Below, piece by piece: positions 1 to 6,930 of a stretch of DNA of 13,818 nt. The notes beneath the pieces are model-generated. The model worked only from the letters and a program-made list of their open reading frames with translations, was not told the DNA's origin and did no database searches. Each line of letters begins with the position of its first letter. The stretch's first letter is position 1. This DNA comes from Clostridium sp. CAG:273. GTDB taxonomy: Bacteria; Bacillota; Clostridia; TANB77; CAG-508. Position numbers and translations under genes: made by a program. The stretch is taken from contig FR901527.1 in assembly GCA_000438355.1 (NCBI GenBank), positions 4,680-18,497 on the forward strand. Reading direction: 5' to 3'.

Positions 1-44
1 AATAATCCTTATTTTACATTTTATAAATCTATTCTTAATAAATA

Positions 45-73
45 TTTACTTTTGTTATTTTTATATGTATAAT
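45..73 (+). promoter_or_regulatory. Sigma-A-type promoter of the ucpA-like gene
   Basis: A perfect -10 hexamer TATAAT lies at 68-73 and a TTTACT -35 at 45-50, exactly 17 nt apart. Transcription would begin near 80, next to the ribosome binding site AAAGGAGG at 81-88, so the leader is very short. The match is by eye; the spacing and the perfect -10 are the support. Confidence 0.6.
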
Positions 74-95
74 TTTCACTAAAGGAGGTTTTTTT

Positions 96-878
96 ATGAA
101 GTTAAAAGATAAAATTGCCATTGTTACTGGCGGAGCTATGGGAAATGGTTTAGGAATTGTAAAAATATTTTTAAAACATGGTGCGAAAGTATCTATTTTT
201 GATTATTCAGAGAAATTGCAAAACACAGTAGACACCTTAAAATCTGAAGGTTATGATGTTGATGGATACTCAGTTGATATCCGCGATAGCGGACAAATTA
301 AAAATGCAATTGATAAAATTATTGCAAAGTATAATAAAATTGATATCTTAGTTAATAATGCTGGTGTAGCAAAGCTAACACCGTTTTTAGAAACTCCAGA
401 TGAAATAAGAGATTTTCATTTTGATATTAACATTAAAGGTACATGGAATGTGTCAAAAGCAGTTGTTCCATATATGTCAAGTGGAAGTTCAATTGTTAAT
501 TTATCTTCTGTTACTGGAACTATGGTAGCAGATACAGGTGAAGTTGCATATGCTACAACTAAAGCTGCAGTTTTAGGTTTTACAAAAGGACTTGCTGCTG
601 AAGTAGTTGATAAAGGAATTCGCGTAAATGCTATTCTCCCAGGATATATTATGACTCCTATGGTTGAAGGAATTGCAAAAGATTCAAATAAAGATAATCC
701 AAATTCAGTAGTTGACGGAATTGCAAAAGGTATACCTATGAAAAGACTTGGTACAATAGAAGAATTAGGTGAATTTGCTGCATTTCTAGCAAGTGATGAA
801 GCATCTTATTTAACTGGACAAGGTTATGTAATAGATGGAGGTTCAACATTACCTGAAACTATGAGTGTTGGTGTATAA
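96..878 (+). CDS. ucpA: UcpA-like short-chain dehydrogenase/reductase
   Basis: This is a cytoplasmic NAD(P)-dependent oxidoreductase of the classical SDR family, 260 aa, the usual length. The Rossmann dinucleotide loop TGGAMGNG is at residues 11-18, and Asp36 at the end of beta-strand 2 favours NAD(H). NNAG is at 87-90, and the catalytic set is Ser138, Tyr152 and Lys156 (YATTK). The PG turn at 182-183 and the C-terminal GGSTLPETMSVGV closely match the E. coli oxidoreductase UcpA as I remember it, including the internal INIKG.WNVSKAV segment. The natural substrate of UcpA is not firmly known; in E. coli it has been linked to furfural tolerance. ATG 96 follows AAAGGAGG (81-88) with 7 nt spacing. 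The gene is a single unit with its own promoter, and it faces a convergent gene across a long hairpin. The SDR call is very secure; the orthology to UcpA is likely. Confidence 0.9.
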   Translation: MKLKDKIAIVTGGAMGNGLGIVKIFLKHGAKVSIFDYSEKLQNTVDTLKSEGYDVDGYSVDIRDSGQIKNAIDKIIAKYNKIDILVNNAGVAKLTPFLETPDEIRDFHFDINIKGTWNVSKAVVPYMSSGSSIVNLSSVTGTMVADTGEVAYATTKAAVLGFTKGLAAEVVDKGIRVNAILPGYIMTPMVEGIAKDSNKDNPNSVVDGIAKGIPMKRLGTIEELGEFAAFLASDEASYLTGQGYVIDGGSTLPETMSVGV

Positions 879-882
879 AATA

Positions 883-991
883 AAAAAGTATAAGAGTTAT
901 TTTGAAATGCATCCCATTTAGTAAACATAGAAAAAAGTATCTATGCCAAACTACTAAATAGATATATTCTTCAATTTCTCTTATACTTTTT
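883..991. terminator. Long nested hairpin, probable bidirectional terminator
   Basis: Four nested helices fold the whole interval. They are 883-896 with 978-991 (14 perfect bp), 904-913 with 961-969 (interrupted), 916-923 with 952-959 (8 bp) and 926-930 with 941-945 (5 bp, 10-nt loop). It fills the space between two convergent genes, and both strands end in a run of T at the stem foot, so it could stop transcription from either side. It is larger than a normal terminator, so a palindromic mobile remnant or a structured RNA is an alternative. Confidence 0.55.
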
Positions 992-1012
992 CATATACTA
1001 TAATATGTCATA

Positions 1013-1930
1013 TTAAAACTCCATTACATTCATTCCTTGCCACTTGTTTTTTTCTTTCAATATCTTTTCTATTCCATTTAATACCCATTTTTTATGTAAA
1101 TTCCATTCTGGTGCAACTAGCAAGTCTTTTGGTGCATCTCCTGAAATTCTATGTATAATAATATCATCTCGTAAATGTGTAATTATATACTCAAGGTTTT
1201 CTAAATAATATTCTAGTGATATAGGCACATATTCTCCTAATTCATACATTTTTGCTAATCTTGTATTTTTCACTACATAAGTTGAATGAATTTTTATTCC
1301 TTGTACATCATGATTATTTATAAATTTCACAGTATTTGCTATATCTTCTTGCGTTTCCATTGGAAGTCCTACCATAATATGTGCTACAACATCAATATTA
1401 TACCTTCGCAAAATTTTAACCGCTTCACTAAATTGTTCACTTGTGTAGCATCTATTTATTATATCACCTATTCTATTATTTGATGTTTGCAAACCTAATT
1501 CCACACAAACATAATATTTATTTGAATATTCATTAATTAGTTTTGCAATGTCTTTGTTTATGCAATCTGGTCTTGTCGCAATTTCTATTCCAACTATTCT
1601 ATCATCTACTAAGGCTGCATTATATTTTTTTCTTAAAATTTCTATTGTATCATATGTATTTGTAAAATTTTGAAAATAAACTATAAACTTATTTGCTCTT
1701 TTTGATTTATAGCTTTCAAAGTATTTTTTCACTTGGGTTGTAATATCTTTTTCGCTATCCTTTATTAGTTCTCCTGAACCACATTCACTACAAAAAATGC
1801 ATCCACTCTTACTTAATGTGCCATCTCTATTCGGACATGAAAAATGACCATCTACACATATTTTTAAAGTTCTTTCTCCAAATTTTTCTATTAAATATTT
1901 ATTTAAATGTCTGTACCTCTCTCTTTCCAA
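1013..1930 (-). CDS. TIGR01212/YtqA-family radical SAM protein
   Basis: This is a radical S-adenosylmethionine enzyme of the TIGR01212 family (B. subtilis YtqA, E. coli YhcC), whose reaction I cannot name from sequence. The conserved N-terminal block FSCPNRDGT followed by GCIFC gives the family's C-x11-C-x2-C cluster-binding spacing (Cys32, Cys44 and Cys47 from the start used here), plus an extra Cys50. Later come GIEIATRPDC, the YVCVELGLQT strand and the HIMVGLP strand, all typical of the Elp3-like radical SAM barrel. Start choice: the frame is open to TTG at 1969, but that codon overlaps an extended -10 box (1969-1977), so it would not be transcribed. TTG 1930 lies after a GGTGA-containing purine stretch and leaves the usual short N-terminus before the RY motif, so I prefer it (305 aa). 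The exact start stays uncertain; the family does not. Confidence 0.88.
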   Translation of the reverse strand: MERERYRHLNKYLIEKFGERTLKICVDGHFSCPNRDGTLSKSGCIFCSECGSGELIKDSEKDITTQVKKYFESYKSKRANKFIVYFQNFTNTYDTIEILRKKYNAALVDDRIVGIEIATRPDCINKDIAKLINEYSNKYYVCVELGLQTSNNRIGDIINRCYTSEQFSEAVKILRRYNIDVVAHIMVGLPMETQEDIANTVKFINNHDVQGIKIHSTYVVKNTRLAKMYELGEYVPISLEYYLENLEYIITHLRDDIIIHRISGDAPKDLLVAPEWNLHKKWVLNGIEKILKEKNKWQGMNVMEF

Positions 1931-1968
1931 ACCTCTCACCCTATTTGTATTTAATAACCTATAATTCA

Positions 1969-1977
1969 ATTATACCA
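1969..1977 (-). promoter_or_regulatory. Extended -10 promoter element for the radical SAM gene
   Basis: Read on the minus strand this is TGGTATAAT, a TGn extended -10 with a perfect TATAAT. No good -35 lies 17 nt upstream, which an extended -10 can tolerate. The predicted transcript start near 1962 fits translation from TTG 1930, not from TTG 1969. The rest of the gap up to about 2177 is plain AT-rich sequence in which I see no gene. Confidence 0.4.
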
Positions 1978-2177
1978 AAATTATCACAGTATTTTTATTT
2001 TTCTCTACATTATTATATCACTAATACTTATTTAAAAATTATTGACAAATTATACTTTATTTTTTATATTATATCATTACGTTATAAACAAATCTATAAA
2101 TTAATTTATTCAAAAACAGAATATTTATTTAAATTCATCATATAATATACTATAGTAACTTAATTTTATAAAATATG

Positions 2178-2207
2178 TTGACAAAACACATATATAAGTT
2201 GTATAAT
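2178..2207 (+). promoter_or_regulatory. Near-consensus promoter of the initiator tRNA gene
   Basis: Perfect -35 TTGACA (2178-2183) and perfect -10 TATAAT (2202-2207) are separated by 18 nt. Initiation would fall near 2214, about ten nucleotides before the mature tRNA 5' end. This is the strongest promoter in the window, as expected for a stable RNA. Confidence 0.85.
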
Positions 2208-2224
2208 TAATTTCGTCAATACAT

Positions 2225-2300
2225 CGCGGGGTGGAGCAGTTGGCAGCTCGTTGGGCTCATAACCCAAAGGTCGGAGGTTCGAGTCCTCCCCCCGCAACCA
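2225..2300 (+). tRNA. Initiator tRNA-fMet (CAT)
   Basis: A 76-nt cloverleaf with an encoded CCA end. The acceptor is 2225-2231 with 2290-2296, the D stem is GAGC/GCTC, the anticodon stem TTGGG/CCCAA flanks CTCATAA (anticodon CAT at 2258-2260), and the T arm is GGAGG-TTCGAGT-CCTCC. It is an initiator rather than an elongator: the first acceptor position is an unpaired C1 x A72, the anticodon stem carries three consecutive G-C pairs next to the loop, and the D stem has an A11-U24 pair. It supplies formyl-methionine for translation initiation. It stands alone, with its own promoter and terminator. Confidence 0.97.
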
Positions 2301-2310
2301 ACAAAATCAA

Positions 2311-2350
2311 AAAATAGCTTGTATCTAAGAATACAGGCTATTTTATTTTT
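2311..2350. terminator. Rho-independent terminator after tRNA-fMet
   Basis: Arms 2311-2324 and 2331-2344 form a 14-bp stem with one G-U pair and a six-base loop, followed by a T-rich run to 2350. It begins 11 nt after the tRNA CCA. The opposite strand also ends in a T run, so it may stop transcription coming from the minus-strand genes as well. Confidence 0.85.
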
Positions 2351-2370
2351 CTTCACTAATTTATCTTTTT

Positions 2371-2408
2371 GGTTCTTTGTCAATAGTTGGGGGGAAAATT
2401 CTGTAAAG
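2371..2408. other. Possible lone insertion-sequence end
   Basis: This G-rich patch begins GGTTCTTTGTCAATAG and runs into a block of six G, quite unlike the flanking AT-rich DNA. From memory it resembles terminal repeats of ISL3-type elements. I found no matching inverted copy and no transposase in the window, so it would at best be a relic. The rest of 2351-2448 shows nothing else. Confidence 0.2.
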
Positions 2409-2448
2409 CATTTATTTTTTAATTTTTCTCTGACTTTTTATTTATTTT

Positions 2449-2910
2449 TTAAAGTTGTACCTCTATAACTAAATTTCCATCCATATATTTAGCAATTATA
2501 TTTCCTTTATTTATTTCTACTAATTGTTTAGCTATCGAGAGCCCTACTCCTGTTACATTGTTTGCATTTTCTACTGTAAAATACCTGTCAAAAATTTTTT
2601 GTACAGTTGTTGTATCTAATTTTTTTGCTTTGTTTGAAAATATTATCTTCCCGCTTCTTTCTAATTTTATTTTAAAATTCCCATCACTGTATTTAATCAT
2701 ATTTGATAAAATATTTTCAAATATTCTTATCAAAGAATTTTTATTTAAATTTTTATAAATCATTTCATTACATATATTTATTTCTGGAACTATATTTTTC
2801 TTTTTAAAAATACTATAATATTCTGCTAATATTTCTTCTAATATTTCATTTATACAGCAATTTTCTTTATCAATTTTCCACAATGTATCAATATTATAAA
2901 TTGTATTGAG
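2449..2910 (-). pseudogene. Sensor histidine kinase remnant, ATPase domain only
   Basis: The frame encodes the C-terminal part of a two-component sensor kinase. Counting from TTG 2883 (144 aa), it has an N box (IFENILSNMIKYSDG, Asn57 and Asn61), an F box (IFDRYF, 97-102) and a G2 box (GVGLSIAKQLV, 112-122). The usual DxG of the G1 box is replaced by FSNKAKKLD; I recall that form in some intact Firmicutes kinases, so it need not mean decay. Sensor, membrane and phospho-accepting His regions are missing. The open frame continues nine codons upstream (LNTIYNIDT), resembling the end of a dimerisation helix, and then meets TAA at 2911-2913. Only six bases separate that stop from the comEA stop codon, so there is no room for the front of the gene. 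No ribosome binding site precedes TTG 2883. Probably a 5'-deleted pseudogene; a stand-alone ATPase is the less likely alternative. Confidence 0.7.
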
Positions 2911-2919
2911 TTATTATTT

Positions 2920-3669
2920 TTAAACTGTTACTTTGTCTTTTATATCATTAAATTTAGCATCTCCTATACCTTTTACATTTTGCAAATCTTCTACATTGTT
3001 AAATTTACCATTTTGCTCTCTATATTCAATAATTCTAGTTGCTAAAGATGGTCCAATTCCTGGGAGTTGTTCTAACTCTGTCTGCATGGCTTCATTTATA
3101 TTCACTTTTCCTACCTCCTTCAAACTATTACTCTTAGCATTATTTCCACTACCGTCTATAATATACTCATTATTTTCTATTTCTTCACTTTTATTAGGAA
3201 TGTAAATTTTCTGCCCATCTTCCAATATATATGCTAAATTTATTTTATTTAAATCTGCATTTTTAGTTGACCCACCTGCTGCATTAATTGCATCTGCTAT
3301 TCTACTATTTTCTTTTAAATTAACAATTCCTGGTTTATTAACTTCACCTGTTATATGTACAATTATTTCTTCTAAATTTTCTAATTTTCCATTATTTATA
3401 CTGCTACTTTCAGCATTTACCACTTCGCCATTTAATGTTATGTCTTTATTATTTTCTCCATTTTTCATAATTTCATTTTCTTCACTTCCTTCTATCATTT
3501 CATTAATATCCTCTATATCTAGCATTCCTTCTTCCTCACTTAATTCATCTATTCCTTCTTTACCAGTTAAATTTCCTGAATTCATAATAAAATAAATTAA
3601 TATAAAAATTACCATTGTAGCTATTATTATTCCAAAAATTATCTTTTGTTTAAAAGTTAAATTATTCAT
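2920..3669 (-). CDS. comEA: ComEA-like DNA-binding competence protein (SLBB + HhH)
   Basis: This is the membrane-anchored double-stranded DNA receptor of the transformation machinery, 249 aa. One N-terminal membrane segment (about 10-29, cytoplasmic N-terminus) is followed by an acidic Glu/Asn-rich linker (about 36-98). Then come an SLBB domain (about 102-159, IIVHITGEVNKPGIV to IYIPN), a second short linker, and a ComEA-type tandem helix-hairpin-helix domain (189-249). That last domain carries both hairpin signatures, LPGIGPSLA and VKGIGDAKF, and the conserved VNINEA start. The start is ATG 3669; the AAAGGA upstream is about 13 nt away, longer than ideal. In many Firmicutes comEC follows comEA; here only the truncated kinase follows. 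Whether it serves DNA uptake or another DNA-binding role on the cell surface cannot be told from this window. Confidence 0.88.
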   Translation of the reverse strand: MNNLTFKQKIIFGIIIATMVIFILIYFIMNSGNLTGKEGIDELSEEEGMLDIEDINEMIEGSEENEIMKNGENNKDITLNGEVVNAESSSINNGKLENLEEIIVHITGEVNKPGIVNLKENSRIADAINAAGGSTKNADLNKINLAYILEDGQKIYIPNKSEEIENNEYIIDGSGNNAKSNSLKEVGKVNINEAMQTELEQLPGIGPSLATRIIEYREQNGKFNNVEDLQNVKGIGDAKFNDIKDKVTV

Positions 3670-3703
3670 AATTAATATCCATCCTTTCTTTGTATTTACT
3701 AAT

Positions 3704-3721
3704 GCCTTACTTTAATAAGGC
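3704..3721. repeat. Small inverted repeat upstream of comEA
   Basis: GCCTTA at 3704-3709 and TAAGGC at 3716-3721 form a perfect 6-bp inverted repeat around a 6-nt centre. It sits 35 nt upstream of the comEA ATG in a gap (3670-3898) that otherwise shows only AT-rich sequence. It could be an operator or a leader hairpin. It is short enough to be chance. Confidence 0.25.
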
Positions 3722-3898
3722 AGAAATTACATTACATTAAAAAATTCTTCTTTAGTTTTTTATTTTCATTCAATTTTATTTTATAACTTTCCTACATTAT
3801 CCACATCTAGTTATATAATTTAGATTTTCTAATAAAATTTTGTCATTATTTGGCATAAAATTTTAGTTAAGTTTTTTCTTTTTATGTAAAGGAAATTA

Positions 3899-3927
3899 TT
3901 GAATTTTTTTCAATTTTACGGTATATT
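3899..3927 (+). promoter_or_regulatory. Promoter of the D-Ala-D-Ala carboxypeptidase gene
   Basis: TTGAAT (3899-3904) and TATATT (3922-3927) are 17 nt apart, placing the transcript start near 3934. The ribosome binding site AAAGGAG follows at 3942-3948. The position also argues against the in-frame TTG at 3899 as a start codon, since it falls inside the -35 box. Confidence 0.5.
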
Positions 3928-3955
3928 AATAGATATTTTACAAAGGAGTTTACTA

Positions 3956-5272
3956 ATGAAATTAAATTTAAAAATAAAATTTATACTTACAATTATAGCT
4001 TTTTTAATTTTTCAAATATTGCTTAATATCACCTCCTTAGCAGCAAGTGCTGACATTAAAATTGGTTCTCCTGCATGTGTTTTAATAGAATCTTCTACAG
4101 GAAAAATTTTATATGAAAAAAATGCCAATGAGCAAAGGTACCCTGCAAGTACAACAAAAATAATGACTGCAATACTTACTGTTGAAAATTGTAAATTAAC
4201 AGATGTTGCTACAGCTAGCCACAATGCAATATTTTCAGTCCCACCAAGTTATTCTCATGCTAGTATAGTAGAAGGTGAAGAACTTACAATTGAGCAACTT
4301 TTAAATGTACTTTTAATTCCTTCTGCTAATGACGCAGCAAATATTTTAGCAGAACATATTGCAGGTTCTATAGAAAATTTTGCGCAGATGATGAACAATA
4401 AAGCAAAGGAAATAGGATGTACAAATACACATTTTGTTACTACAAATGGTGTTCACGATGACAATCATTATAGTTCTGCATATGACCTAGCTTTAATGGG
4501 TAGATATGCTATGAAATATGACGCTATTAGAAATATAGTAAAGAAAACTCAATGTTCACTTCCTAAAACAAATAAATATAACAAAGAAGATAGAGTTTTT
4601 AATACATCAAATGATTTGTTAAGGGTTAATAATATTCCCGGACCAGATAATTACTATTATGAATATGCAACAGGTATAAAAACAGGTTATACTACAGAGG
4701 CTGGTTCTTGTATAATAGCAAGTGCAGAAAAAGACGGATTAGAAGTAATTGCAGTAGTATTAGGTGCAGAAACTACAAAAGAGGGTTATAGTATTCGTTA
4801 CCCAGATTGTAAAACATTGTTTAATTATGCATTTGATAATTATAAATTGGAAAATATATTAGAACCAGAAGATGTAGTTAAAGAAATAAATGTAGCAGAT
4901 GCTACAAAAGATACATCTAATTTAAAAGTATCTCCAGAAAATGCAATAACAGCTATAATAGATAAAGAACAAAGTGTAGAAGAATTGCAACCAAAAATAG
5001 AATTGGATGATAATTTATCTGCTCCAATTTCTGCTGGTGAAGTAGTTGGAAAAATTACTTACACAATAGACAACAAAAATTATTCTACTAATTTAGTTGC
5101 AGATACAACTGTTATAAAATCTGGCACATGGGATATTTTATTTAAAATTTGTGTTATTATATTAGTTTTGGTAATTCTATTTATGTTACTAAAACCTGAT
5201 AAAAAGTCTAAAAAGAAACGTAAAAAAGGTGGAAAATCTAACTATATAGGTTATAAACATTTAAAAATCTAA
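3956..5272 (+). CDS. D-alanyl-D-alanine carboxypeptidase (DacA/DacF family)
   Basis: A penicillin-binding protein (peptidase family S11) that removes the terminal D-Ala from peptidoglycan stem peptides outside the membrane; 438 aa. A signal peptide (about 1-32, likely cut after ASA) precedes the catalytic domain. All three active-site motifs are present: STTK (nucleophile Ser65, Lys68), SAN (123-125) and KTG (242-244). A PBP5-type C-terminal beta domain (about 300-385) leads to a membrane anchor (about 394-412) and a very Lys-rich cytoplasmic tail. The frame is open further upstream to TTG 3899, but ATG 3956 has AAAGGAG (3942-3948) at 7 nt and begins a proper signal sequence, so I use it. It is monocistronic with its own promoter and terminator. 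Its neighbour on the other strand is an LCP wall-polymer ligase, so both act on the same wall. DacA and DacF cannot be separated by eye. Confidence 0.93.
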   Translation: MKLNLKIKFILTIIAFLIFQILLNITSLAASADIKIGSPACVLIESSTGKILYEKNANEQRYPASTTKIMTAILTVENCKLTDVATASHNAIFSVPPSYSHASIVEGEELTIEQLLNVLLIPSANDAANILAEHIAGSIENFAQMMNNKAKEIGCTNTHFVTTNGVHDDNHYSSAYDLALMGRYAMKYDAIRNIVKKTQCSLPKTNKYNKEDRVFNTSNDLLRVNNIPGPDNYYYEYATGIKTGYTTEAGSCIIASAEKDGLEVIAVVLGAETTKEGYSIRYPDCKTLFNYAFDNYKLENILEPEDVVKEINVADATKDTSNLKVSPENAITAIIDKEQSVEELQPKIELDDNLSAPISAGEVVGKITYTIDNKNYSTNLVADTTVIKSGTWDILFKICVIILVLVILFMLLKPDKKSKKKRKKGGKSNYIGYKHLKI

Positions 5273-5277
5273 AAAAC

Positions 5278-5319
5278 AAAATGGGGACATTAAATATAAA
5301 ATTTATTGCCCCCATTTTT
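5278..5319. terminator. Bidirectional terminator between carboxypeptidase and LCP genes
   Basis: A 9-bp stem (5278-5286 with 5310-5318, AAAATGGGG against its complement) has a possible inner 5-bp helix (5291-5295 with 5301-5305). It starts 6 nt after the carboxypeptidase stop codon. T-rich tracts follow on both strands, and the minus-strand one is longer, so it could also end the large minus-strand operon. Confidence 0.75.
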
Positions 5320-5480
5320 ATTTCAATCTTATCTTAATTTTAAATTAAATTTCACTTTAATTTAGTTTAAATTAATTTAATTTGATTTGACTAAATTTAA
5401 TCTAATTTTATTCACTTCAAGCTAATCTCATTTAAATCAATTTAGCTTAGCTTGATTCAATCTCATTTAATTTGAGATTT
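5320..5480. repeat. Low-complexity AT spacer of reiterated short words
   Basis: The interval is built almost wholly from variants of a few words such as TTTAATTT, TTTAAATT, CTAATTT and TTAGCTT; ATCTCATTTAA occurs twice. Segments of about 10-11 nt look alike, but no unit is conserved well enough to call a clean tandem repeat. It also holds inverted pairs, e.g. AAGCTAA 5419-5425 with TTAGCTT 5442-5448. No gene is visible. Confidence 0.4.
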
Positions 5481-5490
5481 CTTTTTATTA
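5459..5490 (+). terminator. Possible secondary plus-strand terminator
   Basis: AATCTCA (5459-5465) and TGAGATT (5473-5479) form a 7-bp stem with a 7-nt loop, followed by a T-rich run on the plus strand only. It could back up the carboxypeptidase terminator. It lies in a word-repetitive region where such pairs can arise by chance. Confidence 0.35.
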
Positions 5491-5503
5491 TTTTATCTTA
5501 ATA

Positions 5504-6901
5504 TTACTGTAAATTTTCATAATCTTGCCCAATTATTATAGTAATATCTACTGTAGTTTCTCTTCCTTCTTCTACTTCTGCCGTTTTTAAAGTTTGTTTT
5601 ATTTCGCCTAAAAACCCTTCTTCAACATTGCTTCTATTTATAATTACTGTTTTGCTTGCTGCATTTGTATTTCCGGTTTTTGTAACATCATATCCTAAGT
5701 TTTCTAATAAATTGGACATTTTTGATATATTTTTTATATTGTCTGTAGCATTTAAAAGTTCTATTTTTATGTCTTCTTTATCTATACTAGAAGTACCTGT
5801 AGAACTAATTTCATTTTCTGATGATATATTATTTATTTCCTCATTTGTTGTTGAATTTGATGTTGTATTTGTATCATTTGCTTCTTCAATGTTATACAAC
5901 ATTGATTTAGGAAATAGTTCATCAATTACCTTTGGAGCATCTTCTTCATCTGCTAAATACACCCAAACTCCATTAGTTAATGCTGGTTCTCCTGGTAATG
6001 TATCTTTCTTCACATCACTTAAATTTAACTCTACTAAATATGGAACATAGTCTTTTAACATATTAAAATCCATATTTGTTTCAACATATTTATTTGCTAT
6101 ATCTAGTATATCTATAATTTTAGGAATATTTCCAACTGTTAAAGTTTGTTTTGCAAGCTCTGTTAAAAATGCTTGTTGTGTTTTCATTCTTCCTTCGTCT
6201 TCTAAACCATAACTTGCAGGATATGTTGTTCCATCGTTATTATGTCTAAACCTTACTAATTGTTCTGCTTTGTCTCCATCTAACTTTTGTTCCCCTGCTT
6301 TTAAGTCTATATGTAATCCTTGTGAGTATGAATCATATTTCATATCCATTGGAACATTAAATGTAACTCCACCTATTGTATCTACTAATTCCTTAAAACC
6401 AGATGTATCCACAGCAACGTAATTTTCTACATTTATCCCTGTTAGCTCGCTAACATCTTTTAATAGTTTGTCCACACCAAGTTGATAAACTGAATTTATT
6501 TTATCCCAAGCCGTAGCTTCATCTGGGTCATCCCCAACAAATGTATCTCTTGGAATTGATAGCATTGATGCTTCTTGAGTTCTAGGATTATATGAAAACA
6601 ACATAATTGTATCTGTTAAGTTTAAACTTTCTCCTAAAACTAATGTTGTTAAAGTATTTAAGTTTTTTCTAGTTTCTTCATCATGACCTAATGTAGCTGC
6701 TATAGTTCCACCTAGTCCTCCACCTAATTTTTGTATTCTATAATAAAATACACCTGCTGCTATTCCTATAATTATTACTATAACCAATAAAACAATTGGC
6801 CATTTTCTTTTTTTCTTTTTTTCTTCTTTACTACTTTTATAATTTTTATTTGATAATTTTCTCTCTTCTTTTTCTATATCTTCTGCTTTTGCTTTTTTCA
6901 A
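5504..6901 (-). CDS. LytR-CpsA-Psr (LCP) family wall-polymer ligase with LytR_C domain
   Basis: LCP enzymes move a polymer (teichoic acid, capsule or a related glycopolymer) from its undecaprenyl-pyrophosphate carrier onto peptidoglycan, outside the membrane. The 465-aa product has a Lys/Glu-rich cytoplasmic start, one membrane segment (about 35-54) and an LCP domain (about 92-255). That domain carries the typical LTDTIML start, the SIPRD motif (115-119, Arg118), an RFRH block (Arg217, Arg219) and the DEGRM.TQQAFL helix. After a Ser/Thr/Asn-rich linker comes a LytR_C domain (about 372-458, IELLNATD start). The frame extends to GTG 6910, but AGGAG at 6910-6914 lies 8 nt before TTG 6901 and overlaps that GTG, so I chose TTG 6901. 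It is the last gene of the minus-strand run, and an upstream promoter may let it be made on its own. The polymer substrate is not predictable. Confidence 0.93.
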   Translation of the reverse strand: MKKAKAEDIEKEERKLSNKNYKSSKEEKKKKRKWPIVLLVIVIIIGIAAGVFYYRIQKLGGGLGGTIAATLGHDEETRKNLNTLTTLVLGESLNLTDTIMLFSYNPRTQEASMLSIPRDTFVGDDPDEATAWDKINSVYQLGVDKLLKDVSELTGINVENYVAVDTSGFKELVDTIGGVTFNVPMDMKYDSYSQGLHIDLKAGEQKLDGDKAEQLVRFRHNNDGTTYPASYGLEDEGRMKTQQAFLTELAKQTLTVGNIPKIIDILDIANKYVETNMDFNMLKDYVPYLVELNLSDVKKDTLPGEPALTNGVWVYLADEEDAPKVIDELFPKSMLYNIEEANDTNTTSNSTTNEEINNISSENEISSTGTSSIDKEDIKIELLNATDNIKNISKMSNLLENLGYDVTKTGNTNAASKTVIINRSNVEEGFLGEIKQTLKTAEVEEGRETTVDITIIIGQDYENLQ

Positions 6902-6907
6902 TTTATT

Positions 6908-6915
6908 CACTCCTA
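6908..6915 (-). promoter_or_regulatory. Ribosome binding site that sets the LCP start
   Basis: On the minus strand this reads TAGGAGTG. Its AGGAG core is 8 nt from TTG 6901 and overlaps GTG 6910, which has no site of its own. This decides for the TTG start. Confidence 0.6.
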
Positions 6916-6930
6916 AAAATAATATAAATT

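Noticed and set aside
1816..2145. A 109-codon plus-strand open frame overlapping the radical SAM gene start
   Set aside because: It is very rich in Tyr, Ile, Leu and Phe, as expected from AT-rich DNA, has no ribosome binding site, and half of it is antisense to a clear gene.
2035..2160. A second promoter pair (TTGACA-like and TATAAT-like words) upstream of the tRNA gene
   Set aside because: Such words occur by chance in this AT-rich gap with wrong spacing; the pair at 2178-2207 is far better and correctly placed.
2225..2300. Reading the CAT-anticodon tRNA as elongator Met or lysidine-modified Ile
   Set aside because: The unpaired C1 x A72, the three G-C pairs in the anticodon stem and the A11-U24 pair are initiator features.
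3899..3955. A 19-residue N-terminal extension of the carboxypeptidase from TTG 3899
   Set aside because: The TTG lies in the likely -35 box, has no Shine-Dalgarno, and would place extra residues before a clean signal peptide that starts at ATG 3956.
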